Of a DNA stretch of 51,775 nt, positions 23,867-31,541 are shown piece by piece. The first letter of the stretch is position 1. Each line of letters begins with the position of its first letter. Position numbers and translations under genes: made by a program. The DNA is from CAZGWJ01 sp964529445. Lineage in GTDB: Bacteria > Oederibacteriota > Muellerivitia > Muellerivitales > Muellerivitaceae. The stretch lies in contig CAZGWJ010000007.1 in assembly GCA_964529445.1 (NCBI GenBank), positions 1 through 51,775 on the forward strand, written 5' to 3'. The notes under the pieces are model-generated. The model searched no databases and was not told the origin of the DNA. It saw only the letters and a list, made by a program, of their open reading frames with translations.

Positions 23867-26308
23867 TCACTCCAAAGAACCGAATAGCCGCTCCCGTTTC
23901 TCGCCGGGGAAGACCACGTGGATCCGGGGCACCTCCGGACCGGCCCTGAAGAGGGTCCGAAGTTCAGCCGGATGCTCCCCTGCCGCGAGCCGGACGCTTC
24001 CCGTCGCATCCCCGAAGCCGTCTTCGCCGGGCCGATAATCGAGGGCCTTCTTCCCGGCGATCCGGAGGACGGCGTAGTTGTTCCCCTCCGCGCGGAACCG
24101 ATAGGTCCCGGCGACGGGTGCCCGAAAAGCGCCTTTCGTCACGGCCACGTGGTCGCCCATCTCGCCGGGTGCGCCCTGAAGGGGTTCCGTCACCCATTCC
24201 TCGGCCAGCACCACCCCGTAACCGAGCCCGAAGCGCCGGGAGAAGAATCGCCGCGACCAGGATCCCGCCTCCACGCGCAAGCGGCGGAAAAGGGCGCGAC
24301 GGGACCTGCCCAGGGAATCCCCGGGGATCTGGAAACGGTAGAGGTTGGGCGGCTCGTCCGCGGGATGGTCCTCCCGTCGGATCTCGCGGAGTTCCCCCTT
24401 CGGGTATTCCCGCGTCATGCGCCTCTTGGCCCTGCGGTCGGTTCCGTGGAAGAAGACCACCACGTCGGGCACGTGACCGTCAGGACCCTCCGGCACGTCG
24501 TTGCCCTCCAGGCGGCAGAGAAACAGGTCGCCGGAAACGTCCACCATCGGATCCAGGATCCACAGCGGCGGGAGATTCTCATGGGGCAGGAGGTAGGTCC
24601 TGTATCGGACCAAGTCGCCTCGGATGGAGTTGAAGACGAAGGCCTCCCGGTTGGGATGCCGGGGCAGTTCCCTCAGGAAGCGGTATTGGAGGACCCAAAA
24701 ACTCGTTCCCGCCCAAAGGAACAAAAGCGCGACTCCGAGGCGACCCCAGGCGCGGCCGCGGCTTTGAAGGGCCCGAAGGAGGTCCTCCCAGGCCAGGGCG
24801 CCCAGGAGCAGGAGCGGCGTCACCACGCCCATGAGCCGCCCCGTGTGGGAATCGTAGGAGAGCACGTGCGGCGCGAGCCCGGCGAAAGCCGAGCCCAGGA
24901 GAAGGAAGGCGACGAGCCCCCGGCGCGTGAAGGCCCAGGCGAGGCCCGCCGCCACGAGAGGGACCGAATGGATGCCGAAGAACGCCTCGTCGGGAAGCCC
25001 CATGTCCCACCGGTCCGGGAACCGGTGGAAGAGCGCGGCCAGGTCCGTCCTCAGCTTACCGAGCCAGAACTCCACGGTATGACCCCCCGCGGGAGTGAAG
25101 GGATGCTGGAGGTTGAAGACCGACGCGCCGTGCGAATGGCTGTTCCATTCGGGATGGAGCAGGAGCGGCGACATCAAGAGGCCCGCCGCCAGAAGGCCCA
25201 GCGTCAGGGACCCGGTCTCGCGCGGACATCGCTCGCGGGATTTCAGGCCCAGAAGACCCAGGACGAGCAGGGCGGCCGCCAGCACCGAGACCAGGAGGTT
25301 GAGCGGGGTGAGGAAACCCCCGCCCCCGGGACGATAGAGACTCGTCTGCACGAAGGCGTAGGTCCAGACCGCCACCACGCCCGCTCCGAAGAGCCGGCAT
25401 CCCGCCTCTCGGGTGAGAAGGAGGACGACCGCCACCGGGATCCACCCCAGGTAGGCGCGGACCGTGCTGTAGCAGGTGGCCGCGAAGGCCAGCGAGGCGG
25501 CCCAGTAAAGCGCGTGCACCGCGTCGGGCTTTTTCAGGAACCGGAAGGTGAAAAGGAGGACAGTCCCCAAAGCCAGGGGTGTCGAAACCAGCACCTGCGC
25601 GCTCACGCAGTTCACGAGCACCGGTTTCGAGAGGGCCAGGCCCGCCGCCAGGATCAAGCCCACCCGACGCCCCCCGACCTCGCGGCCCAGGAGGTAATGC
25701 ACCCAGACGGCCAGGGCGTCCACCGCGGCCCACAAAAGCTTCTGCAGGACGATGGAGGAAAGCCCCGGGAAGAGCGCGTATCCCAGCGTGGTGAGGTAGG
25801 GGATGAAGGGCGCGCGGGAGCCGTAGTAATGGATGAGAAACCGCTGGTCTGAGAAATCCAGCGCGGCCCTCCCGTCCAGGAGGCTCAAGCCGTAATCCTC
25901 CGACCAGAGCGGATTGGGGTCGTGCAGGGGGTGGATGCGCAGGTAGGTGCCCGCCGCGAGAATGAGAAGCAGGAGGAGACGGGTCGCAAGGACGCCCATG
26001 CCCGGGTCGGGCCGCGTCTTCAGACGGGAGAAGGCGCCGACGAGGAACAGGAGTCCCGCGGAGCCGATGAGGGAAAGGTCCGGCGGCTCCCAGGTCCCCA
26101 ACCCGGGAAGCCATCGGTGCATGGTCTTGAGGGTCAAAAAACCCGCGGTGAGGAGCAGGAGTCCTGTCCCCGCGGCCCAAAGCGCGCGGGAGGATTCGGC
26201 GGTCGGCGGTGGAGGGACCGCCGCAGGCGAGGTTTTCGCCTTCCCTCTGGGCTTCTTCCGGATGTTTCTCGGCACGGTGGGCTTCCGCTCTTGGGGGGGA
26301 TCGGGCAC
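23867..26308 (-). CDS. Multi-spanning glycosyltransferase-like protein with PA14-like C-terminal domain
   Basis: 813 residues and a paralogue of the gene at 15447. A basic cytoplasmic N-terminus (KKPRGKAK) is followed by about twelve hydrophobic segments to residue ~540. The first loop carries LWSEDYGLSLLDGRAALDF, the acidic loop position seen in GT39-type enzymes. The soluble tail contains a beta-rich region (GAFRAPVAGTYRFRAEGNNYAVLRIAGKKAL) with the character of a PA14 module. The GTG at 26308 is taken as start. A GTG at 26275 has a better-placed GGAAG and is a good alternative. Substrate unknown. Confidence 0.75.
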   Translation of the reverse strand: MPDPPQERKPTVPRNIRKKPRGKAKTSPAAVPPPPTAESSRALWAAGTGLLLLTAGFLTLKTMHRWLPGLGTWEPPDLSLIGSAGLLFLVGAFSRLKTRPDPGMGVLATRLLLLLILAAGTYLRIHPLHDPNPLWSEDYGLSLLDGRAALDFSDQRFLIHYYGSRAPFIPYLTTLGYALFPGLSSIVLQKLLWAAVDALAVWVHYLLGREVGGRRVGLILAAGLALSKPVLVNCVSAQVLVSTPLALGTVLLFTFRFLKKPDAVHALYWAASLAFAATCYSTVRAYLGWIPVAVVLLLTREAGCRLFGAGVVAVWTYAFVQTSLYRPGGGGFLTPLNLLVSVLAAALLVLGLLGLKSRERCPRETGSLTLGLLAAGLLMSPLLLHPEWNSHSHGASVFNLQHPFTPAGGHTVEFWLGKLRTDLAALFHRFPDRWDMGLPDEAFFGIHSVPLVAAGLAWAFTRRGLVAFLLLGSAFAGLAPHVLSYDSHTGRLMGVVTPLLLLGALAWEDLLRALQSRGRAWGRLGVALLFLWAGTSFWVLQYRFLRELPRHPNREAFVFNSIRGDLVRYRTYLLPHENLPPLWILDPMVDVSGDLFLCRLEGNDVPEGPDGHVPDVVVFFHGTDRRAKRRMTREYPKGELREIRREDHPADEPPNLYRFQIPGDSLGRSRRALFRRLRVEAGSWSRRFFSRRFGLGYGVVLAEEWVTEPLQGAPGEMGDHVAVTKGAFRAPVAGTYRFRAEGNNYAVLRIAGKKALDYRPGEDGFGDATGSVRLAAGEHPAELRTLFRAGPEVPRIHVVFPGEKRERLFGSLE

Positions 26309-26381
26309 CCTTCCGGGCGCCGGTCATGCCCTTAGGTTACCACAACCCCGGTCTCTCGGGAGCGGACCGCCGAAAGCCGCC

Positions 26382-26903
26382 TCAAATCCTGCGGAAGAAG
26401 TTCTTCACGCAACCCGGTTCCTCCTCCACGGAGAAGGCCTCGAACCCCCGGGCAGTGACCCGTTCGATGAGGGGAGAGGGCAGGAAGGGCGCGACAAGCA
26501 GGAACACGCCGCCCGGGGGCAGGTCGGACGTGCCCTGCAGGACCGCCGAGAGGGGGTGCTCGCCTCGGGCGAGCATCTCACGGGCGTCGAGGGTCACGGC
26601 GGCGTTCCCGTCCCGCGCCCATTCGGGACGATCCCCTGCCCCGCCGCCCAGGGCCTCGGGTGCAAGCCCGGCGGCGTGGCGAACCCGCCCGATCACGGTC
26701 TCGAGCGGAACACCCTCTCCGTCCGCCAGATTCCCCAGCGTGACCGATTCGAGAAGGAATTTCCGGGTCAAGGGATTGTCGAGGGCCGACAGGGAGGACG
26801 CCAGGTCCCTCAGGGCCGACTCGACCGCGGGGTATTCGGAAAGGAGCGTCCCCAACGTCGTGTCCTTGTCGATCGTGAAACCGCAGCCGCCCGCACAACT
26901 CAT
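26382..26903 (-). CDS. DUF1858 plus DUF2249-like protein
   Basis: 173 residues. The ATG at 26903 follows AAGGGG; the longer frame upstream is translated hairpin repeat. The start MSCAGGCGFTIDKDTTLG has three closely spaced Cys. A DUF1858-like helical region follows (TLGTLLSEYPAVESALRDL, then PLTRKFLLESVTLGNLA). The second half (TLDAREMLARGEHPLSAVLQG and PPGGVFLLVAPF) resembles DUF2249, a TusA-like fold. Such proteins often sit beside DUF438-hemerythrin proteins, as here, and are suspected of Fe-S or nitrosative-stress roles; this is unproven. Confidence 0.7.
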   Translation of the reverse strand: MSCAGGCGFTIDKDTTLGTLLSEYPAVESALRDLASSLSALDNPLTRKFLLESVTLGNLADGEGVPLETVIGRVRHAAGLAPEALGGGAGDRPEWARDGNAAVTLDAREMLARGEHPLSAVLQGTSDLPPGGVFLLVAPFLPSPLIERVTARGFEAFSVEEEPGCVKNFFRRI

Positions 26904-26968
26904 GTTGCACCCCTTTTCAAACGTGATACCTATTCGTTCAAAGAGAGTGTCGAAAACCGCAGAAACAA

Positions 26969-27050
26969 CCCCCTCTCCCTTGTTCCCTCCCCCGCATGCG
27001 GGGGAGGGCAATCATTCGAGCATGTTATGCGATGAATGATGGATGAGGGG
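26969..27050 (+). repeat. Hairpin repeat family 2, copy B
   Basis: It shares GGGAGGGCAATCATTCGAG and GATGAATGATGGATGAGGGG with copy A in the same order, and has an extra CCCCCGCATGCGGGGG hairpin. It lies between the DUF1858 and DUF438 genes. Confidence 0.85.
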
Positions 27051-27133
27051 ATGTTTTGATCGGTTCATTCCTGTCGGCAAGGCTTTTCCTGCGGTCACAC
27101 TCATCCTCGAATTCCGGAACCGCCCGCCTCAGC

Positions 27134-28411
27134 CTAGTCTTGGCGAGGCCGGGAAGGTCCATCGTGGTGAACCTTGCCATTCCCGCCGTAGTTCAGAAGT
27201 CGCTGTTCTCCGGTCAGAGTCCGCTTCTCCGTGAGGTCCTGGCTCACCTCCAGGCATCCCAGGTACCCGCCGTCCGCCCCCCTCAGCGCGAAATACTCGA
27301 TGTGGATGAAGCGTCCCTTCATCGTGATCCAGAAGGCCGCGCGGGACTCGCGGCCGGACTTGAAGTCCTCGAGGATGCGCTCGACCGTCTTCACGCTGTG
27401 CGGGGGATGGCAGTTCTGCACGCGGCGCCCCAGGATGGCCCGGTTCCGCGAGAAGATGCGCTCGCGTCCCTGGCTGAAGTACCGCACCCGGTCGTCACGG
27501 TCCACGAAGGTCATGTCGAAGGGGATGGTGTTGAGGACGACCGTGAGTTCCTCCGCCGAGAAGCTTCCCGAAGGCAGGACAACCCGGCCCGAGCCCGGGT
27601 TCGATGCCGCGGAACCCGCCTCGGGGGCGGGATGCCACTCCTCCGACGGATCGACGAGGCAGAACCCGATCTCGGGGGATTGCCGGTGCACCTCGGCCCA
27701 CTCCCCCTCGGTGAGGGTATCCCGGCTCATGGGCAGGAGGATCTGCTCCTCCTTCAGGATCATCTCGGAGACGGCCCTCGCCGCCGGGCGGACCAGCAGG
27801 CGCAGGATGCCTTGCGCGTCGGCGCCTTTCCAGACGGTTGCGGCCGCGAGCGCCTCGTCGGCGGACTTCAGGAGTTTCCGCGCCTCGTCGTGTTTGCCCC
27901 ACATGACCTGGGACGGCCCGGTGATGCCGTGCTTCTCGAGGAAGGGGAAAAGCAGGTTCTCCTTGCGCAGGTAATGCTTCTCGACGTCCCGCAGGTCGTT
28001 GAAGCGGCCCCGGACGACCGTCATCGGCTCGGTCGCGTCCGCCTCCGGGGGAAGGGCCTCCACCTCGGCGGCGGCCTTCTCCAGTTCCTGCAGGATCCCC
28101 CCAAGGGCCTCGTTCTCCCTTGTGAAGGTGTGGGCCGGATGCCCCGGCGGGACCGCCGGCGCCTGGGAGGTGTCGATCGCCCCTTCCAGGGCGCGATGGT
28201 GGATGTCGCAGAGCGCCTGGATCTCCTCCATCGGCAGGCCCTCGGCGATCAGTTCCTGCTCGACCGCCACGACCTCTTCGTAGGGCACCCGGCCCAGCAT
28301 CCGCGCGAGCTGGGTCTTCACCTGTTCCGGGGCCTGTCCGTCGTGGAGCTGGCGGATCATGTGCTTGAGGATTTCACGGCGTTGTCTCGCGTTCTCGATG
28401 AGCTCGCTCAT
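27134..28411 (-). CDS. DUF438-hemerythrin-PAS protein
   Basis: 425 residues with an ATG at 28411 preceded by GGGAGG. Order: N-terminal DUF438 (about 1-90: ELIENARQRREILKHMIRQLHDG, EQVKTQLARMLGRVP), hemerythrin-like HHE region (about 115-270, with HTFTRENEAL, HYLRKENLLFPFLEKHG and EEQILLPM supplying His/Glu iron ligands), then a PAS domain (about 300-405, FDMTFVDRDDRVRYFSQG, RRVQNCHPPHS). This is the classic DUF438 architecture, thought to sense or handle oxygen or NO. The last ~18 residues extend beyond the usual end. It is cytoplasmic and probably linked with the DUF1858 gene 230 bases downstream. Confidence 0.9.
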   Translation of the reverse strand: MSELIENARQRREILKHMIRQLHDGQAPEQVKTQLARMLGRVPYEEVVAVEQELIAEGLPMEEIQALCDIHHRALEGAIDTSQAPAVPPGHPAHTFTRENEALGGILQELEKAAAEVEALPPEADATEPMTVVRGRFNDLRDVEKHYLRKENLLFPFLEKHGITGPSQVMWGKHDEARKLLKSADEALAAATVWKGADAQGILRLLVRPAARAVSEMILKEEQILLPMSRDTLTEGEWAEVHRQSPEIGFCLVDPSEEWHPAPEAGSAASNPGSGRVVLPSGSFSAEELTVVLNTIPFDMTFVDRDDRVRYFSQGRERIFSRNRAILGRRVQNCHPPHSVKTVERILEDFKSGRESRAAFWITMKGRFIHIEYFALRGADGGYLGCLEVSQDLTEKRTLTGEQRLLNYGGNGKVHHDGPSRPRQD

Positions 28412-28607
28412 GGGTTCCCTCCCGTTATCCCTTCCTATATGGAACATCGGCCGGAAGATAGCAATCCCCCCGGCCCGCCACTTCGAACCCGCATGGAATA
28501 AAGGGATTTCCCCGGACGCTCTATTGCGGGGGAAGGAAAACCCGCCCTATGCATCGTGTGGATATCGGGTTAATCGGCAGGAAGGAACTTCAGATAAGGC
28601 GGGCGCG

Positions 28608-29336
28608 CTATTCGGTGTAGATGCCCTCGTCCTCCTCGGGGGAGGGCGGGGTGGCGACCACGGCCGGGCGCGTGACGGTCGGTGTGGAAGTCGCCTTGGG
28701 CTTCGGCTTGGGTTTCGGCTTCGGGCGGGGCGTGGATGTGGCCGTCGCGGTCGGGACGTCGGTGGGCGTCGACGTGGCCGTTTCCGTCGGGGTGTCGGTC
28801 ACTACGGGAACGGGCGGGGGAGGCGGCGGGGCCGCGTTCTTCCCGGTGGAAAGGTGGTTGATGAAGAAGCCGGCCAGGAAGGCGAAGAGAACGCCCGCCC
28901 CCCAGAGGATGTGCGGCAGGAAACGGCGGCGGCCCGAAACCGGGACCTCGGGGAGCGGCTCCTTCGCGAACTCGATCTCCCCCAGGCTCGGCGGCGGCTC
29001 CTCCTTCGCGTCCGTCGGCAGGTAAAGCGGCCAGCGGGCCTTCGGGATGCCGGCGACCTCGAGGCAGACCTTCGGCCGGTCCATGCCCTTGAAATCACCC
29101 TCGGCAATCTCCTTGAAGGCGTCGCAATCCTCCCGCAGTTCCCGGAGGGAAAGGGTCCCCTTCTTGAGGAGGTCCAGGAGGTGGGCCTCCTTCAGCATGA
29201 GGTGCGAGAAGAGGCTGCGGGGCAGTTTCGTATAGGCCTCGGCCCGGCCATCGATCGTGCGGATCGGGAGGTCGAAGAACGACGCATACTCCGCGAAGAT
29301 GCGGTTCAGTTCCGTCGGGTAGTCGATCTTGTCCAT
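28608..29336 (-). CDS. Single-pass membrane protein with Pro/Thr-rich tail
   Basis: 242 residues, ATG at 29336. A soluble, probably cytoplasmic N-terminal part of ~135 residues begins MDKIDYPTELNRIFAEY and includes short helices rich in Leu, Glu and Lys. One membrane segment (about 143-160, ILWGAGVLFAFLAGFFI) is followed by a poly-Pro run, a TPT linker with an alternating PKPKPK stretch, and an acidic end (EEDEGIYTE). The tail would lie in the periplasm. No family recognised. Confidence 0.7.
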   Translation of the reverse strand: MDKIDYPTELNRIFAEYASFFDLPIRTIDGRAEAYTKLPRSLFSHLMLKEAHLLDLLKKGTLSLRELREDCDAFKEIAEGDFKGMDRPKVCLEVAGIPKARWPLYLPTDAKEEPPPSLGEIEFAKEPLPEVPVSGRRRFLPHILWGAGVLFAFLAGFFINHLSTGKNAAPPPPPPVPVVTDTPTETATSTPTDVPTATATSTPRPKPKPKPKPKATSTPTVTRPAVVATPPSPEEDEGIYTE

Positions 29337-29438
29337 TGCACTCAGGGCCCGGCTTTCCTCGGGGATGGGGACTTTCCTATTATACGGCACGGTTCGACGC
29401 GACACCTCTCCTTTCGCCGGAACCGCGGTGCACCTTTC

Positions 29439-29924
29439 TCAAAGGCGGTGGGTGGGCACGCTTTCCAGGTATCGGATGTACTCCGGCGGGAAGGAGAGCC
29501 GCTTGGCGTTCCTCACGATGAGGGCCAGGTATCCCGGCGCCGGGGCCACGGGTCGGTCGATCACGCGGTTCTTCGCGACGGCGTAGGTCACGGCCGCGAG
29601 GGGCGTCTTCCCGTCCCTGGGCGTGACCTTCACGTCCCGGCGCTCGTAGGCGCCGGAAGGCCCTTCCCGCAGGTCGAGGACCTTGAGGAAGGGGGCCGGC
29701 ATCTCGTAGAGGGCGCCCCACACGCGGTCCTCCTCCTTCCCCGTCTCCTCGATGCCCGCCAGGCCGGCCCGCCGGGTGGGCGAGAAACCGTTGAAGACGA
29801 GGCGGTGGGCGGGAAGGAAGGCCGGGGTCTCGTTCATCAGGGGCGGGAGAGGGAAGTTCTTGGCGGTGCAGAAGCGCACGAGGTCGTCGCGGTCCAGGTC
29901 CAGCGCATAGGCGAAGTAGAGCAA
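29439..29924 (-). CDS. Gamma-glutamylcyclotransferase-like protein
   Basis: 161 residues. LLYFAYALDLD at the N-terminus, VWGALYEM, and LDLREGPSGAYER with the expected catalytic Glu are the family landmarks of the GGCT/AIG2 fold, which cyclises gamma-glutamyl groups. The usual AYGSNL is AYALDL here, so the substrate pocket may differ. The TTG at 29924, with AAGGGGG just upstream, is the likely start; earlier frame is antisense to or inside the toxin gene. It may belong to the antitoxin-toxin transcription unit. Confidence 0.7.
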   Translation of the reverse strand: MLYFAYALDLDRDDLVRFCTAKNFPLPPLMNETPAFLPAHRLVFNGFSPTRRAGLAGIEETGKEEDRVWGALYEMPAPFLKVLDLREGPSGAYERRDVKVTPRDGKTPLAAVTYAVAKNRVIDRPVAPAPGYLALIVRNAKRLSFPPEYIRYLESVPTHRL

Positions 29925-29956
29925 GTCGCCCCCTTGAAAGAACGCTCGGCAACCTG

Positions 29957-30262
29957 TCAGGTGTCGATCCGCAGGAGCCGTTCGCTCCTCCAGATGCGGA
30001 TAACCCAACATTGACCGGCATCCATCTTGTAAACGATCCGGAAGGGAGGGTGGATCCATTCCCTCAGGTATTCCACGCCGAATTCGGGAACGATCCTGCC
30101 CGAGGACGGATGGCGCGCCATGCGCTCGATCCGGGTCAGGATCTCGACCGCCCACCGTTGACCCGCCTTCGCAACTCCCTGTTCCTCGTAGTGGGTAAGC
30201 AGGGCTTCCAGGTCCCGGTAAGCCGAGGCCGCCAGAAGAACCCGGACTTTTCTCCCGCCCAT
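29957..30262 (-). CDS. RelE/ParE-family toxin
   Basis: 101 residues beginning at the ATG at 30262, one base after the antitoxin stop. VRVLLAASAYRDLEALLTHY, GQRWAVEILTRIERMARHP, REWIHPPFRIVYKMD and IRIWRSERLL follow the RelE/ParE fold (two helices, then a beta sheet with the basic Arg-rich strand). It would cleave mRNA at the ribosome (RelE-like) or poison gyrase (ParE-like); the sequence does not tell which. Partner is the Phd-type antitoxin immediately upstream. Confidence 0.88.
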   Translation of the reverse strand: MGGRKVRVLLAASAYRDLEALLTHYEEQGVAKAGQRWAVEILTRIERMARHPSSGRIVPEFGVEYLREWIHPPFRIVYKMDAGQCWVIRIWRSERLLRIDT

Positions 30263-30263
30263 C

Positions 30264-30545
30264 CTATCTCGACCCGAAGCGGGCTTTCGCTTCCGCGAGG
30301 GTCCGGACCCGGCCCTCCTCGACGTCGCGAAGTCCTTCGACCACGGCACGCATGAACCGGAGTTCCTCCGCCTGCTTCTCGTAGGTCTGGAGGGACTGGA
30401 CGACCGCCACGCCACGCCCACGGCTTGTGAGAAGTATGGGTCTCCTCCCCTCGGCAACCTGCCGGAGCAACCGGGCGGAATGGGCTTTCAGGGTGGTCAC
30501 GGGAACGACGTCTTCGGAGAATTTCACTTCCACGAGCCCCTCCAA
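30264..30545 (-). CDS. Phd/YefM-family antitoxin
   Basis: Up to 93 residues. VVPVTTLKAHSARLLRQVAEG and RPILLTSRGRGVAVVQSLQTYE are the Phd/YefM DNA-binding fold; the C-terminal helix (AEELRFMRAVVEGLRDVEEGR) would bind the toxin. The first start is a TTG (AAAGGA upstream); a GTG at 30533 with GGAGG is equally plausible. The toxin ATG follows after one base. A compound palindrome overlaps the start region. Confidence 0.85.
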   Translation of the reverse strand: MEGLVEVKFSEDVVPVTTLKAHSARLLRQVAEGRRPILLTSRGRGVAVVQSLQTYEKQAEELRFMRAVVEGLRDVEEGRVRTLAEAKARFGSR

Positions 30546-30580
30546 TAGGTCCTTTATAAGGTACCTTGAACAGCACCTAT
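30545..30580. promoter_or_regulatory. Compound palindromic operator of the Phd/RelE module
   Basis: A perfect inner palindrome AAGGTACCTT (30558-30567) and an outer pair ATAGGT / ACCTAT share exactly the same centre (30562/30563). It lies upstream of the antitoxin start, as expected for Phd autorepression. Confidence 0.6.
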
Positions 30581-30762
30581 TTTATACACCTTATCCCGAG
30601 CGCGTCCACCATCACGACCGAACCGCGCCATGAAACGATCCGCAGTACGGATGATAAGGGCGGGAGATCGGATGTCGGCCTGGATCCGGCAAGGGATGTT
30701 GTCCGGGGGTAAACACCGGTGCGAGCCTGTCGGTTCTGTCGATCCGGATCAAGCCCCGCGTC

Positions 30763-31458
30763 TCAGGGAACGGGCGTCCAGATCGGCTCGGGGGTCAGCG
30801 CGGGAAAAACGCGGATGGTGATCGGCTCGCCAGCCCCGGGCGGGACATCATAAACGGTCGTGACGGGAACGGCGCGGGGTGCGCAATCCTCGCCGTAGGT
30901 CTCGACGTACTCGATCCTCCACGCGACCGGCTTGTCGGAGGCCGGGATCGCGGCCACCAGGTTCTGGGTGACGATGGCCATCGTGCACATGTAGGTGCCG
31001 AAGCAGGCGTTGGCAGAAGGATACAGGATGAGCGCCCTCTCCGTCACCACGACGCGGTCCGGCTCCTCGCAGATTCCCACGAGACTGTAGCGGGGCACGC
31101 AACCATCCGGGCTGTAGATCCCGTGGGACACGATCCGCTCCGTCGTGAAATCGACCTCGATGACGGGGGTGGGGTCCGGGATGATGCCGTAGGGTGCCTC
31201 GTCCCAGAGCGCATCCAGTTCCTCCTGGTTATGGACCTCGCGGTATCCCTGCACGAAAGGATAGGTGGCCAGGGCGCGGTACGCGACCGGTTCGCAGGGC
31301 GCGCTCGTCGGGGTCGCAGTGAACGCGGGAGCGATGAAAACCGTCGGGGTCGGAGTGGGCGTGGCCGTCCGACCCGGGAGGGACAGGGGCGGCCTCGTGC
31401 AAGCCAGGGGTGTCCAAAGGACGGCGAGAAGAAGGAACAAGATGGGAAGACGAGTCAT
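30763..31458 (-). CDS. Lipoprotein, possibly PrcB-like
   Basis: 231 residues. Signal peptide with lipobox PLAC, Cys20 (TR follows), a short TPTPTPT linker, and one domain. EVHNQEELDALWDEAPYG followed by VIEVDFTTERIVSHG is the pattern of the PrcB C-terminal-type domain (a strand after a Trp-containing helix), though similarity is modest. Four Cys in the domain may pair. The protein ends in a Pro/Thr tail. AAGGGG precedes the ATG. Surface location inferred. Confidence 0.7.
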   Translation of the reverse strand: MTRLPILFLLLAVLWTPLACTRPPLSLPGRTATPTPTPTVFIAPAFTATPTSAPCEPVAYRALATYPFVQGYREVHNQEELDALWDEAPYGIIPDPTPVIEVDFTTERIVSHGIYSPDGCVPRYSLVGICEEPDRVVVTERALILYPSANACFGTYMCTMAIVTQNLVAAIPASDKPVAWRIEYVETYGEDCAPRAVPVTTVYDVPPGAGEPITIRVFPALTPEPIWTPVP

Positions 31459-31541
31459 GGGTTCATCCCCTTAACGATGCTTATGATATTCACATATAGA
31501 CGTTTCGCGCATCGATTATTCCATCCTCATTTTGATCGGAA

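Noticed and set aside
26904..27011. N-terminal extension of the DUF1858 protein
   Set aside because: It translates hairpin repeat copy B; AAGGGG before the ATG at 26903 marks the start.
30600..30760. Possible riboswitch or tRNA-like fold in the gap after the Phd operator
   Set aside because: Some short complementary runs exist, but no conserved riboswitch core or tRNA arms could be recognised.
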